This document shows positions 26,579 to 36,884 of a stretch of DNA of 64,000 nt, one piece after another. This DNA is from an uncultured Roseovarius sp. Its GTDB lineage: Bacteria; Pseudomonadota; Alphaproteobacteria; Rhodobacterales; Rhodobacteraceae. How positions within the stretch are numbered: the first letter of the stretch is position 1; the number at the start of each line of letters is the position of its first letter. The stretch lies in NCBI RefSeq assembly GCF_947489715.1, contig NZ_CANLER010000005.1, forward strand, positions 1-64,000, in the 5' to 3' direction. A program made the translations under genes and the position numbers. A model generated the notes under the pieces. That model did not search any database. It had not been told where the DNA came from and saw only the letters and a list, made by a program, of their open reading frames with translations.

Positions 26579-28065
26579 CAGCCCTGCCCGTCCAGAATTT
26601 CCCGCACTCTGGCAACAAGATCGGCACGAGGTACTTCGAACTGGCTTGGCCGTTCCTTCCACTCTTCAAGCGTGGCATTTTCAGCGATCTTTGCGCCAAG
26701 GATCAAATCCTTGATCTGGACAATGCCTTTTTCCTTTTCGTCGCCGCCTTCAATCACCGCGACCGGAGAATTGCGCCGATCCGCATATTTAAGCTGATTG
26801 CCAAAATTCTTCGGATTGCCCAGATAAACCTCGGCCCGGATACCCGCCGCCCGCAATTCGCCGACCATGGCCTGATAATCGGCCATGCGATCACGATCCA
26901 TGACGGTGACAACCACAGGGCCTGTCGCGCTGCCGCCGATCCCGCCCTTTTCGCGCAACGCAGCCAACAGCCGGTCAACCCCGATCGAAACACCCGTCGC
27001 GGGCACAGCCTGCCCGGTGAACCGCTTGACCAGATCGTCATAACGCCCGCCACCCGCGACCGACCCGAATTGCCGCTTACGGCCTTTCTCGTCGAAAATC
27101 TCGAACGTCAGTTCGGCCTCGAACACAGGACCAGTGTAATAGCCAAGCCCGCGCACGACCGACGGGTCAATTTCGATCCGGTCCGGGCCATACCCTTGGG
27201 CCGTCAGGAGATCGGCAATGGATTCAAGCTCTTGAACCCCTTCTGCACCAATGGCCGATACACCGATCGCGCCGCGAAGATTGTTCAGCGTTGCTGCCGC
27301 ATTCGCACCTTTAGACGTCAGGAACGCAAGAACAGGACCAGCCTGATCATCGCTCAGCCCAACACCGTCAATATAGGCGCCCGAGGTATCAAGCCGACCC
27401 TTGCCAAGTAGCTCACGAACGCCTGCCTCACCCACCTTGTCGAACTTGTCGATGGTCCGCAAAACGGCATCCCGCTCGGCATCGTTGGTCAGCCCCATCG
27501 TCTCCAGCACACCATTCAGCACCTTGCGATTATTGACGCGCACCAGATAGTCACCACGGGGAATGCCAACTGCCTCCAGCGTGTCGGATAGCATGGCGCA
27601 AATCTCGGCGTCGGCGGCCATGCTGGCGGTACCGACCGTATCGGCATCGCACTGATAAAACTGCCTGAATCGCCCAGGGCCGGGCTTTTCGTTGCGCCAG
27701 ACCGGCCCCATCGCATATCGGCGATAGGGTGTCGGCAGATCATTGCGGTGCTGCGCATAAACCCGTGCCAGCGGTGCAGTCAGATCATAGCGCAGCGCCA
27801 GCCAGTCTCCGGGCTTGTCGCCCTCCGCGTCTTCCTGCCAGGCGAAAACCCCCGCGTTCGGGCGATCGACATCGGGCAGGAACTTACCCAAAGCCTCCAC
27901 CGTTTCCACGGCAGAACTTTCCAACGCATCAAAGCCGTAGCGATGATAAACCCCGGCGATGGCGTGCAGCATGGCCGCGCGCTCTGACACTTCGGCACCG
28001 AAATAATCGCGGAAACCCTTGGGCGTTTCGGCCTTGGGGCGGGGTTGCTTCTTGTCCTTTGCCAT
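26578..28065 (-). CDS. hisS: Histidyl-tRNA synthetase
   Basis: The 495-residue class II synthetase charges tRNA-His. Motif 2 is [14 protein letters not shown] with [14 protein letters not shown]. The two histidyl boxes appear as [11 protein letters not shown] and [12 protein letters not shown]. The C-terminal anticodon-binding domain follows from about residue 400. The start at 28065 gives the usual N-terminus (basic leader, then PKGFRDYFG), with AAGGA eight bases upstream. It heads the hisS-hisZ-hisG operon. The length fits the long alphaproteobacterial type rather than the E. coli form of about 424 residues. Confidence 0.93.
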   Translation of the reverse strand: MAKDKKQPRPKAETPKGFRDYFGAEVSERAAMLHAIAGVYHRYGFDALESSAVETVEALGKFLPDVDRPNAGVFAWQEDAEGDKPGDWLALRYDLTAPLARVYAQHRNDLPTPYRRYAMGPVWRNEKPGPGRFRQFYQCDADTVGTASMAADAEICAMLSDTLEAVGIPRGDYLVRVNNRKVLNGVLETMGLTNDAERDAVLRTIDKFDKVGEAGVRELLGKGRLDTSGAYIDGVGLSDDQAGPVLAFLTSKGANAAATLNNLRGAIGVSAIGAEGVQELESIADLLTAQGYGPDRIEIDPSVVRGLGYYTGPVFEAELTFEIFDEKGRKRQFGSVAGGGRYDDLVKRFTGQAVPATGVSIGVDRLLAALREKGGIGGSATGPVVVTVMDRDRMADYQAMVGELRAAGIRAEVYLGNPKNFGNQLKYADRRNSPVAVIEGGDEKEKGIVQIKDLILGAKIAENATLEEWKERPSQFEVPRADLVARVREILDGQG

Positions 28066-28175
28066 GGGGCATTTTCCTTGCGGCTGGTCTTTGCGGCGCG
28101 GTCTATCGGATGGGCCGCGCGGGGGCAAGCGGCGGCGTGGTTGCCAGCGCGAGTGTTAACCTTTAAATCAGAGGC

Positions 28176-28373
28176 ATGAGACGACTAGAAGAACAGATCG
28201 CCCACCTGACAAAGACAGTCGATGATCTTTCAGATGTTATCGCCCGGCAGGAAACCGAAATCACGATGCTCACGCGCCGCGTTCAGATGTTGATGGAACG
28301 AGAGGCCGAACGTGAGGCCAATCTGGGCGGGCAAGTCGTGATGGGCGGAGACGAACGCCCGCCGCACTGGTAG
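28176..28373 (+). CDS. slyX: SlyX family protein
   Basis: This 65-residue coiled-coil protein has heptad-like Leu/Ile/Val spacing over residues 4-40 and the C-terminal ERPPHW ending typical of SlyX (usually PPHY). Its function is not established in any organism I know. It is divergent from hisS, and its stop lies one base from the converging stop of the lipoprotein gene at 28375. Confidence 0.8.
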   Translation: MRRLEEQIAHLTKTVDDLSDVIARQETEITMLTRRVQMLMEREAEREANLGGQVVMGGDERPPHW

Positions 28374-28374
28374 A

Positions 28375-29184
28375 TCACCCCTTGATATCCTGCGCCAGTA
28401 CGCGACCGCTGTGTAACAGCAGGTTCGACCAGCGCTGATTGCCGCCGAAATTCTCATAGATACTCAGAAAAACGGTGTCGTTTTCCAACCTGCCTATTTT
28501 GCTGCCGCAGGGCTTTTTGCGCCGCACGCCACAAACGCGCGATTTCAATTTCTCATAGGCTTTGTCGGTATCGCTGTAGGGCTGCACGTCGGCTGGCAGG
28601 CCATAGCGCAATTGTTCATGCATACCGACCGATCCGAATATTGCCACCGATGCGGTGAATTGACGGGCACAGCCATCATCAAACCCTGTCAGATAGAAAG
28701 TATGCGGCGCTGTATTGCCCGGATCGCTATCATGCAGCACATAGCGCCGGCGCTTTTCAGGGTGCTGTGCCACTTTCTTGCCCAACGCTCGTTTGGGCAT
28801 GTCGCAGACACGGGCGATTTTGCCATAGGGCAATACGACAGAACGGCCGACAGTCGGTACAGTGCGGCTGGCGACGCTGCCCGGATTACCGGTGTCTTGT
28901 GACACGTCGGATTTTACACCGAAAGCTTCCGGCGGTAATTTTTGGTCGTTGCCGGTGCGATCAGTCACATTTGCATCGCCATTGCGTGCTGCCTCTGCCG
29001 CTTTTGGAAACAGGCGCGCAAAGAACCCGCCTTGCTCGTCTTTTTCGGTTGCAGGGTCAGGCATCACGCTCAGCGCTGTCGTATCCTGAGGGATATCCGC
29101 ATCGGCAAGGCGCGGCATCGTCGCCATCGGATCGCCGCAGCCAGCCAACAGCGTTGCAACAGTCAATGCAGCAAAAAATCTCAC
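28375..29184 (-). CDS. Lipoprotein, hypothetical
   Basis: The 269-residue precursor starts with a lipoprotein signal peptide whose lipobox is LLAGC (Cys16), so the protein should be lipid-anchored. A disordered Pro/Asp/Gly-rich stretch (about 20-110) leads to a folded C-terminal domain (about 115-269) with several cysteines (ARVCDMP, DDGCARQ, SRVCGV, KPCGSK) that may form disulphides in the periplasm. I do not recognise a named family. No operon partner is evident; it converges with slyX and lies downstream of dnaE on the same strand. Confidence 0.75.
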   Translation of the reverse strand: MRFFAALTVATLLAGCGDPMATMPRLADADIPQDTTALSVMPDPATEKDEQGGFFARLFPKAAEAARNGDANVTDRTGNDQKLPPEAFGVKSDVSQDTGNPGSVASRTVPTVGRSVVLPYGKIARVCDMPKRALGKKVAQHPEKRRRYVLHDSDPGNTAPHTFYLTGFDDGCARQFTASVAIFGSVGMHEQLRYGLPADVQPYSDTDKAYEKLKSRVCGVRRKKPCGSKIGRLENDTVFLSIYENFGGNQRWSNLLLHSGRVLAQDIKG

Positions 29185-29312
29185 AAATTCCCCCCGAAAC
29201 CAGCGAACCGTTAACTTTTAACGCATGGGCTGAATAGCGCAGGTGCCGGTTGCAGGTCCAGTCTACGAAGGTATAGGCGGCAAAATGAGCCTGCTCTTGC
29301 CGGTCGCACCCG

Positions 29313-32300
29313 TCAGATTTCTTCGACGGTTACCACGCCGTCCAGGCTTTTGATTGCGCCCTTGATTTGCGGATTAACTGGGAAATCCTGCCCGGAATTC
29401 ACTTCAACTTCACCAGGCAAATCATTGTTCATAAGGCAAAATAATATTGGGCCATGTCCGGCATTTTTAACTGTTCCAGCCGCATTTTGAAGCACGCTTG
29501 CCACTGACGGGATCACCTCGGGCGTGTCGACGAATATCCGCAAGCCCAAAGCACCGGCATCCGCGACAATCCCGTCGATCGGCTGGACCGAGCGCGCCAG
29601 CAATTTCAACTGTTCGCTCTCCATCGTCGCTTCGATGGTAATAACAACCTGCGACCCTGTATCAAGAAATTCCCGGGATTTCTCCAGCGCGTCCGAGAAC
29701 ATCGTCACCTCGTACCCGCCGGTCGTGTCGCTGAGTTGCACAAAGGCAAAGCGATTTCCACGGGCTGATTTCCGTTCTTGCCGACCGGCAACGACACCTG
29801 CCATCTTGACAACACAGGCCCCGCGTTCGGCCTTTACCATTACCTCATCCAGAGTCTTGACCTCCTTGCGCTTCAGGACAGTCATGTAATCGTCCAGGGG
29901 GTGCCCCGACAGGTAGAACCCCACGGCCTTGAATTCCTCGGTCAACCGTTCCGCAGGCAGCCAATCCTCGACCGGGGCCAACCGTGGCTCGGGCAGGTCA
30001 TCTCCCGCCTCGCCAAACAGCGACACCTGGTTGGAATTCTTCTGTTCGAAAATCGCGGCAGAATAGTTCATCAGCCGTTCAACACTATCAAAGACACGGC
30101 GGCGATTGCGGTCCAACTCGTCAAACCCGCCTGCCCGCGCCAGCATTTCCAGCGGTCGCTTGCCGATCCGCTTCAGATCAACCCGCCGCGCGAAATCAAA
30201 TAACGTGACAAAAGATTTTTCTGCCTTGGCACCATCCTGCTCTCCTTCGCGGTGTGCATCGGTGATCAGTTTCATCGCCTCAACACCGACATTCTTGAGC
30301 GCGCCAAGCCCGTAATGCAGCGCTCCGCCCTTGACCATAAAGGTCGCCTCTGACCGGTTCACGCAAGGTGGCACATAAGGCAGATCAAGGCCTTTTTTCA
30401 CCTCTTCGAAATAGACTGCCAGCTTGTCGGTCAGATGAATATCGCAGTTCATCACCCCGGCCATGAATTCAACCGGGTGATTGGTCTTCAGCCAGGCGGT
30501 CTGATAGCTGACAACCGCATAGGCTGCGGCATGCGATTTGTTGAAGCCATAATTGGCGAACTTGTCGAGCAGGTTCCAAACCTCAAGCGCGGTCTTGTCA
30601 TCGACATCATTTTCCTTGGCGCCCTTGATGAACTTGGGCCGTTCAGCGTCCATAGCCTCCTGGATTTTCTTCCCCATCGCCCGGCGCAGCAGGTCGGCAC
30701 CACCCAGCGAATACCCGGCCATCTCCTGGGCGATCTGCATCACCTGTTCCTGATAGACGATAATGCCTTGGGTCTCGTCCAGAATGTGATCAATCGACGG
30801 ATGCAGCGTTTCGCGATCCGAGAGGTCGTTCTTCACCTCGCAGAACTTCGGAATATTTTCCATCGGACCGGGGCGATAGAGCGCCACAAGCGCGATGATA
30901 TCCTCTATGCAATCGGGCTTCATCCGCTTGAGCGCATCCATCATGCCCGAGCTTTCCACCTGGAACACTGCCACCGTCTGGGCGCGGGAATAAAGCTTGT
31001 AGGTTTCGTCATCATCCAGCGGAATCGCGTTGATCTGGTTTTCAGCCCCCGGCGCCGGTTCGTAAATCGTGCTGCCATCGGCGGCGATATGCAGGTCGCG
31101 CCCCTCGCCGTGGATCTGTTCGATGGCGTTCTGGATGACGGTCAGGGTTTTCAGCCCCAGAAAGTCGAATTTAACCAAACCCGCCTGTTCGACCCATTTC
31201 ATGTTGAACTGGGTGGCGGGCATGTCGGAACGCGGATCCTGATAAAGCGGTACGAGCGCATCCAGCGGCCTGTCGCCAATCACCACACCGGCGGCATGGG
31301 TCGACGCATTGCGCAGCAGCCCTTCGACCTGCATGCCGTATTTCAGCAACCGGTCCACAACCTCTTCGTTCCGAGCCTCTTCGCGCAGGCGGTCTTCCTG
31401 CGCCAGTGCCTGTTCGATGCTGACGGGTTTGACACCCTCCACCGGGATCATCTTGGAAAGCCGGTCAACCTGCCCATAGGGCATCTGCAAGACCCGCCCG
31501 AGATCACGCACCGCCGCCTTGCTGAGAAGCGCGCCGAAGGTGATGATCTGGCCCACCTTGTCGCGGCCATATTTTTCCTGCACGTATTGGATCACCTCTT
31601 CGCGGCGATCCATACAGAAGTCGATGTCAAAGTCGGGCATCGAAACCCGTTCGGGGTTCAAAAACCGCTCGAACAGCAGGGAATAGCGCAGCGGATCGAG
31701 GTCGGTGATCGTCAGCGCATAGGCCACAAGGCTACCCGCGCCCGAGCCCCGCCCCGGCCCGACCGGGATATCATGATCCTTGGCCCATTTGATGAAATCG
31801 GCAACGATCAGGAAATAGCCAGGAAAGCCCATGCCTTCGATGATGCCCAGCTCAAATTCCAGACGCTTCTCATATTCCTCTACCGACGCTGCGTGCGGAA
31901 TGACCCTCAGCCGTTCCTTTAATCCGACCTCGGCCTGCCGGCGCAGCTCGTCCACTTCGTCATCAGCGAATTTCGGCAGGATCGGATCACGACGATAGGT
32001 CCCAAAGGCGCAACGCTTTGCGATTTCGACCGTATTTTCAATCGCTTCCGGCAGGTCGGCAAAGAGTGTCGCCATTTCCTGAGGCGATTTCAGGTAATGC
32101 TGGCTGGTCAGGCGGCGGCGCGGTTGGGATTGATCCACATAGGCGCCTTCCGCCACGCAGATCATCGCATCATGCGCCTCGTACATCTCGGCCTTGGGAA
32201 AATAGACATCGTTGGTGGCCACCAACGGCAGGCCCATACCGTAAGCCATTTCGACAAAACCCCGCTCGGTCAGCCGCTCGGCCTCGGGCGCACCATCCTC

Positions 32301-32840
32301 TCCGGGATGACGTTGCAACTCCACATAGAGCCGGTCACCAAAGGCTGCGTGCAGCCCGCGCATCAATGCTTCAGCCGCTGGATGCTGCCCCGCCTGTAAC
32401 AACCTCCCGACAGGTCCGTCCGGCCCGCCGCTAAGACAGATCACACCCTCGGCATGGGCTTCAAGATCGGCCAGTGTGACATGTGGCAACTGCCCATCCC
32501 CGCGCAGGTAGAGACAGGAATTGAACTTCATCAGGTTCTCATACCCACGCTCATTCTGCGCCAGCAGAACCAGCGGCGCGGGCGGCTGGGCCTTCTCGCC
32601 CGGGGCCACCTGCGCCACACCAAAATCGACCTGGCACCCCATGATCGGCTGAATGCCCGCCCCGCTGGCAGTGACAGAAAATTCCAGGGCCGAGAACATG
32701 TTGTTGGTGTCAGTCACGGCAACGGCGGGCATACCGGCATCGGCGCAAAGCTTGGGCAGTTTTTTCAGCCGCACAGCCCCTTCCAACAGGGAATATTCGG
32801 TATGAAGGCGAAGATGGATGAATCGGGGTTGGCTGCTCAT
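29313..32840 (-). CDS. dnaE: DNA polymerase III alpha subunit
   Basis: The replicative polymerase of 1175 residues. The N-terminal PHP domain opens with FIHLRLHTEYSLLEG. The family-C catalytic core contains GPGRGSGAGSLVAYAL and PDFDIDFCMDRR, with the catalytic aspartates. The GYGFNKSHAAAYA-like block appears as NYGFNKSHAAAYAVVSYQTAW, and an OB-fold and C-terminal domain follow. ATG 32840 is preferred over an ATG three codons earlier because AGGA lies eight bases before it. Length and motif order are normal for DnaE1. It stands alone, and the following gene on this strand is an unrelated lipoprotein. Confidence 0.95.
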   Translation of the reverse strand: MSSQPRFIHLRLHTEYSLLEGAVRLKKLPKLCADAGMPAVAVTDTNNMFSALEFSVTASGAGIQPIMGCQVDFGVAQVAPGEKAQPPAPLVLLAQNERGYENLMKFNSCLYLRGDGQLPHVTLADLEAHAEGVICLSGGPDGPVGRLLQAGQHPAAEALMRGLHAAFGDRLYVELQRHPGEDGAPEAERLTERGFVEMAYGMGLPLVATNDVYFPKAEMYEAHDAMICVAEGAYVDQSQPRRRLTSQHYLKSPQEMATLFADLPEAIENTVEIAKRCAFGTYRRDPILPKFADDEVDELRRQAEVGLKERLRVIPHAASVEEYEKRLEFELGIIEGMGFPGYFLIVADFIKWAKDHDIPVGPGRGSGAGSLVAYALTITDLDPLRYSLLFERFLNPERVSMPDFDIDFCMDRREEVIQYVQEKYGRDKVGQIITFGALLSKAAVRDLGRVLQMPYGQVDRLSKMIPVEGVKPVSIEQALAQEDRLREEARNEEVVDRLLKYGMQVEGLLRNASTHAAGVVIGDRPLDALVPLYQDPRSDMPATQFNMKWVEQAGLVKFDFLGLKTLTVIQNAIEQIHGEGRDLHIAADGSTIYEPAPGAENQINAIPLDDDETYKLYSRAQTVAVFQVESSGMMDALKRMKPDCIEDIIALVALYRPGPMENIPKFCEVKNDLSDRETLHPSIDHILDETQGIIVYQEQVMQIAQEMAGYSLGGADLLRRAMGKKIQEAMDAERPKFIKGAKENDVDDKTALEVWNLLDKFANYGFNKSHAAAYAVVSYQTAWLKTNHPVEFMAGVMNCDIHLTDKLAVYFEEVKKGLDLPYVPPCVNRSEATFMVKGGALHYGLGALKNVGVEAMKLITDAHREGEQDGAKAEKSFVTLFDFARRVDLKRIGKRPLEMLARAGGFDELDRNRRRVFDSVERLMNYSAAIFEQKNSNQVSLFGEAGDDLPEPRLAPVEDWLPAERLTEEFKAVGFYLSGHPLDDYMTVLKRKEVKTLDEVMVKAERGACVVKMAGVVAGRQERKSARGNRFAFVQLSDTTGGYEVTMFSDALEKSREFLDTGSQVVITIEATMESEQLKLLARSVQPIDGIVADAGALGLRIFVDTPEVIPSVASVLQNAAGTVKNAGHGPILFCLMNNDLPGEVEVNSGQDFPVNPQIKGAIKSLDGVVTVEEI

Positions 32841-33178
32841 AGGCGGCATCCTATGTCAGGGCTGGTCGTGTCACCATCCCTTCTCTTCGCAATTTCATTC
32901 ACTCCGTGACCGGTTATTTTCAGGCTGAATTGTAAAGACTTGCAAACATAACGGGTTAATGCCGCGCAAAATCCCGAAACACTTTGATTTCGCGCATCTT
33001 TTCCAACGTGACGGCAATGCGGCAATCAACAACATATTGATTTTACGTCGACTGATCCAGTGCTTGCCAAAAGGGGATGCGCCCGCGTAGCCTTGTACCC
33101 GGGAAAAGCCAGTGTTTCTCTACGCCGCATCGGGGAACGCGCATAAAAAGGCGGAGGTATGGCGGCGGAATTTACGCA
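32841..33178. other. Non-coding region between dnaE and the ABC transporter
   Basis: About 340 bases separate the divergent dnaE and transporter genes. I checked it for riboswitch-like folding because nucleoside transporters can be purine-controlled, but saw no recognisable aptamer. It should contain both promoters, though clear boxes cannot be chosen. Confidence 0.4.
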
Positions 33179-33289
33179 ATGACAACATCCTTTCTGCTGA
33201 GTGGGGAAACAGTAGAGACACCAGACGCAGCCGGACCAATCCGCGCCTGCGGCTTCGTGATGTCATTGCCGGAAAGGGACAATACGTGA
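33179..33289 (+). CDS. Possible 36-residue leader ORF overlapping the ABC ATPase start
   Basis: An ATG at 33179 opens a 36-codon frame whose TGA overlaps the GTG of the transporter ATPase gene as GTGA, the arrangement of a translationally coupled upstream ORF. CGGCGGAA lies 8-15 bases before the ATG as a weak ribosome site. The peptide is not hydrophobic and resembles no family. It could be a leader peptide that sets translation of the downstream GTG start, or a chance frame. Confidence 0.3.
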   Translation: MTTSFLLSGETVETPDAAGPIRACGFVMSLPERDNT

Positions 33290-34803
33290 CCGAAAACCTG
33301 CTGACGATCAATGGGCTGACCAAGGCCTATCCCGGCGTGGTCGCCAATGACACCGTGTCGTTCGAAATCGGCGTCGGCGAGGTGCACGCGCTGTTGGGGG
33401 AAAACGGTGCGGGAAAATCGACACTGGTGAAAATGATCTACGGGTTGGTCAAGCCCGACAGCGGGACCATGACCCTGAAAGGCGCACTTTTTGCACCATC
33501 AGAACCCCGGGTGGCCCGCGTGGCGGGCGTGGCGATGGTGTTCCAGCATTTTTCACTTTTCGATGCGCTGAACGTTGCTGAAAATGTCGCGCTCGGGATG
33601 GAGAACCCGCCGAAACAAGGCGATCTGGCCACCCGCATCCGCGACGTGTCCGAAACCTATGGCTTGCCGCTTGATCCCTACAGGATGGTGGGTGACCTGT
33701 CCGCCGGCGAACGCCAGCGGGTCGAGATCATCCGTTGTCTCTTACAGGATCCGAAGCTGCTGATCATGGATGAACCCACCAGCGTGCTGACCCCGCAGGA
33801 GGTTGAAATCCTCTTTGCCACGTTGCGCAAGCTGACCTCGGAAGGGGTGGCAATCCTTTACATTTCGCACAAGCTCGAAGAAATCCGGGCGCTTTGCGAT
33901 CACGCCACCATCCTGCGATTGGGCAAGAACGTGGGCACCTGTATCCCGCGTGACACCTCGGCCCGCGAGATGGCCGAAATGATGGTGGGCAGCGCTTTCG
34001 AGGCCCCTGCCCGCGCAGGCCGCGATCTTGGCGAAGTCGCATTGGATGTGACCGGGTTGTCGCTCAACTCCCCCGGAGAATTCGGCACCGCGCTCAAGAA
34101 CATCCACTTCACCGTGCAGGAAGGCGAAATCCTCGGCATTGGCGGGGTGGCGGGCAACGGGCAGGACGAATTGCTGGGCGCACTTTCCGGCGAATTGCAA
34201 AGCGACGCCGAAGCGATCAAGCTAAAAGGCGAGCCGATCGGGCGGATGGGTCCGACCGCGCGGCGAGAGATGGGGCTGCTGAGCGCGCCAGAGGAACGTC
34301 TTGGCCACGCCGCTGCCCCGGATATGAGCCTGATCGAAAACGCCCTGCTGACCGGCGCGCAGCGTGAAAACCTGATGAACCGGGGATTTCTGAAATGGGC
34401 CGACACGCGCAGCTTCGCAAAAAAGATAATCGAAGAATTTGACGTGCGAACACCCGGACCCGACAATGCCGCGCGCTCCCTCTCCGGCGGCAACCTGCAA
34501 AAATTCGTCATCGGTCGCGAAGTGTTGCAGCGCCCCGAGGTGCTGGTCGTCAACCAGCCAACCTGGGGCGTGGACGCGGCGGCTGCTGCGTCGATCCGGC
34601 AGGCGCTGCTGGATTTGGCAGCAGGCGGCACGGCGGTGATCTGCATCTCCCAGGATCTTGATGAACTGATGGAAATCTCTGATCGCTTCTGCGCGCTGAA
34701 CGAGGGGCGGTTGTCTGATATTCGCCCCGCGCAAGGGCTTAGCGTTGATGAGATCGGCTTGATGATGGGCGGCGCGCACGGGATGGAGGTGGCGCATGTG
34801 TAA
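33286..34803 (+). CDS. BMP-type (nucleoside/sugar) ABC transporter, double ATPase
   Basis: The 505-residue protein fuses two ABC ATPase domains and powers the import system encoded by the next three genes. Domain 1 has Walker A GENGAGKST, signature LSAGERQRVE and Walker B LLIMDEPTSV. Domain 2 is degenerate, with Walker A replaced by GVAGNGQDE, signature LSGGNLQK and Walker B-like LVVNQPTWGVD. This asymmetry and the NQPTWGVD motif are typical of YufO-like ATPases of nucleoside importers. GTG 33286 is chosen as start because AAAGGGA lies just before it and the long upstream extension is not family-like. Confidence 0.88.
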   Translation: MTENLLTINGLTKAYPGVVANDTVSFEIGVGEVHALLGENGAGKSTLVKMIYGLVKPDSGTMTLKGALFAPSEPRVARVAGVAMVFQHFSLFDALNVAENVALGMENPPKQGDLATRIRDVSETYGLPLDPYRMVGDLSAGERQRVEIIRCLLQDPKLLIMDEPTSVLTPQEVEILFATLRKLTSEGVAILYISHKLEEIRALCDHATILRLGKNVGTCIPRDTSAREMAEMMVGSAFEAPARAGRDLGEVALDVTGLSLNSPGEFGTALKNIHFTVQEGEILGIGGVAGNGQDELLGALSGELQSDAEAIKLKGEPIGRMGPTARREMGLLSAPEERLGHAAAPDMSLIENALLTGAQRENLMNRGFLKWADTRSFAKKIIEEFDVRTPGPDNAARSLSGGNLQKFVIGREVLQRPEVLVVNQPTWGVDAAAAASIRQALLDLAAGGTAVICISQDLDELMEISDRFCALNEGRLSDIRPAQGLSVDEIGLMMGGAHGMEVAHV

Positions 34804-34848
34804 ACCACTGGACTTTCAATACTTTTGGAAAGTTGAAGGGATGCCGGC

Positions 34849-35931
34849 ATGCTGAGGCTTGAAAAGCGCCCACAGCCCTCGGCGTTCTGGTCCTGGCTCA
34901 CACCGCTGATCGCGGTGGTGGTCACGATGATTGCCGGGGGGTTGCTCTTCGGCGCGCTTGGCAAACCGCCGATCGAGGCGATACGGACGATCTTCTGGGA
35001 ACCGATTTTTGGCGAGTTTTCCTTTTACTACCGGCCGCAGCTTCTAGTCAAAGGCGCGCCGCTGGTGCTGATCGCCATCGGCCTCAGCCTGGGGTTCCGC
35101 GCGGGCATCTGGAACATCGGGGCCGAGGGCCAATATATCATCGGCGCGATCTGCGGCGCTGCCGTCGGGTTGGCCTTCTACCCGACGGAAAGCTGGGTGA
35201 TCTTCCCGCTGATGGTGCTGGCGGGGGCGCTTGGCGGCTGGGCCTGGGCGATGATCCCGGCGCTGCTAAAAGTCCGCTTTGGCACCAATGAAATCCTGGT
35301 GTCGCTGATGCTGGTCTACGTTGCCGAGCAGCTTTTGGCGGCGATGGCGCTTGGCCCGTTAAAAAACCCCGAAGGATTCGGCTTTCCCGGTAGCCGCAAC
35401 CTGCAACAATACCCCTCCGCCCATAACGCGGAAATCATTACCGGATCGGGCATGCACTGGGGTGTCGTCGCCGCATTAGTCGCGGTGATCTTCGCCTATA
35501 TCCTGCTCAACCGGCACATATTGGGCTATCACATTCGCCTGACTGGTCAGGCCCCGCGTGCCGCCCGGTTCGCAGGTGTTCGCCCCCGCCTTCTGATCCT
35601 TTTCTGCCTCGGAGCTTCGGGTGCGCTGGCCGGTTTGGCGGGCATGTTTGAGGTCTCGGGCCCGACGGGCCAGATCAGCATTGATTTCAATGTGGGCTAT
35701 GGCTTCACCGCCATCATCGTCGCCTTTCTGGGGCGCCTGCATCCGGTGGGCATTATGCTCGCGGGTCTCCTGATGGCATTGACCTATATCGGTGGTGAGA
35801 TCGCGCAATCCAACCTCGGCCTGCCCGCCGCTGCCATCCAGCTGTTCCAGGGGATGTTGCTCTTTTTCCTGCTGGCGGTGGACGTGCTGACCAATTACCG
35901 CGTCTGGCTGACATCAACGGAGGCCGCATGA
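34849..35931 (+). CDS. BMP-type ABC transporter permease 1
   Basis: The 360-residue inner-membrane protein has roughly ten hydrophobic segments, the first near residues 16-38. The conserved LGFRAGIWNIGAEGQYIIGA block near residues 80-100 marks BPD_transp_2 permeases of YufP type. It forms the channel together with the next gene product, whose ATG overlaps its stop by four bases (ATGA). AAGGGA precedes its own start. The 45-base gap after the ATPase gene contains a short inverted repeat (actttc/gaaagt). Confidence 0.88.
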   Translation: MLRLEKRPQPSAFWSWLTPLIAVVVTMIAGGLLFGALGKPPIEAIRTIFWEPIFGEFSFYYRPQLLVKGAPLVLIAIGLSLGFRAGIWNIGAEGQYIIGAICGAAVGLAFYPTESWVIFPLMVLAGALGGWAWAMIPALLKVRFGTNEILVSLMLVYVAEQLLAAMALGPLKNPEGFGFPGSRNLQQYPSAHNAEIITGSGMHWGVVAALVAVIFAYILLNRHILGYHIRLTGQAPRAARFAGVRPRLLILFCLGASGALAGLAGMFEVSGPTGQISIDFNVGYGFTAIIVAFLGRLHPVGIMLAGLLMALTYIGGEIAQSNLGLPAAAIQLFQGMLLFFLLAVDVLTNYRVWLTSTEAA

Positions 35932-36851
35932 TGGATCTGTCTTCGATCAACCCGATCCTGCTGCTGGCCTCGCTGATGGTCGCCGCGACGCCGATCCTGA
36001 TCGCGGCGCTTGGCGAACTGGTGGTCGAGCGCGCGGGCGTGCTGAATCTTGGCGTCGAGGGGATGATGATCACCGGGGCGATCTGCGGCTTTGCCGTCGC
36101 GGTCGAGACCGGATCGCCGATGCTGGGCTTTCTGGCAGCCGCTGCGGGTGGCGCACTTCTGTCATGTCTTTTTGCCCTGCTCACACAGTTCGCGCTGGCC
36201 AATCAGGTCGCCTCCGGCCTCGCGCTGACGCTATTCGGGTTGGGGCTGAGTTCGCTCATGGGTCAGGGCTATGTGGGTATCAAACCGCCGCCCACGGCCA
36301 AGCTCGATATCCCGCTGCTGGGCGATATTCCGGTGCTGGGCCCGATCCTTTTTGCCCATGACGTGATGGTTTATGTCGGCCTTGCGCTGGTGGTCGCGGT
36401 TTGGGCGTTTCTGAAATACACGCGCGGCGGTCTGGTGCTGCGGGCGGTGGGCGAAAATCACGATGCGGCCCACGCGCTTGGCTACAAGGTGGTGCGCGTG
36501 CGGGTCATGGCGATCCTCTTTGGCGGTGCCTGCGCCGGTCTGGGCGGGGCCTATATCAGCCTCATCCGCGTGCCCCAATGGACCGAGGGCATGACCGCAG
36601 GTGCGGGCTGGATCGCGCTTGCCCTCGTGGTCTTTGCCAGCTGGAAGGCGGGCCGTGTGCTGCTGGGTGCCTATCTTTTTGGCGGCGTCACGGTTTTGCA
36701 GCTTAACCTTCAGGCAGCAGGGGTTGATATTCCGGTCGAGTATCTTTCAATGTCGCCCTATCTGATCACCATTCTGGTGCTGGTCATCATGTCGGCGGAC
36801 CGCTCGCGCGCGCCCGCCTCGCTTGGCCGCATCTTCCATGCCTCGGGCTGA
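35928..36851 (+). CDS. BMP-type ABC transporter permease 2
   Basis: The 307-residue second permease (YufQ-like) carries the matching block ERAGVLNLGVEGMMITGA near residues 34-51 and about eight hydrophobic segments. It pairs with permease 1, and the ATGA overlap favours equal synthesis. The C-terminus ends in a short basic tail. Family members in this genomic arrangement import purine nucleosides or related compounds; the exact substrate cannot be read here. Confidence 0.88.
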   Translation: MMDLSSINPILLLASLMVAATPILIAALGELVVERAGVLNLGVEGMMITGAICGFAVAVETGSPMLGFLAAAAGGALLSCLFALLTQFALANQVASGLALTLFGLGLSSLMGQGYVGIKPPPTAKLDIPLLGDIPVLGPILFAHDVMVYVGLALVVAVWAFLKYTRGGLVLRAVGENHDAAHALGYKVVRVRVMAILFGGACAGLGGAYISLIRVPQWTEGMTAGAGWIALALVVFASWKAGRVLLGAYLFGGVTVLQLNLQAAGVDIPVEYLSMSPYLITILVLVIMSADRSRAPASLGRIFHASG

Positions 36852-36884
36852 TGCCCGCACCAAACGAAACAGGGAGAGAACCAT

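Noticed and set aside
30435..31922. 495-codon open frame antisense to dnaE
   Set aside because: It lies wholly inside dnaE, which shows all polymerase motifs. The frame has shadow-type composition and no ribosome site.
32841..33285. Purine or guanidine riboswitch before the nucleoside-type transporter
   Set aside because: No conserved aptamer core or paired-hairpin loop sequence was found in the leader.
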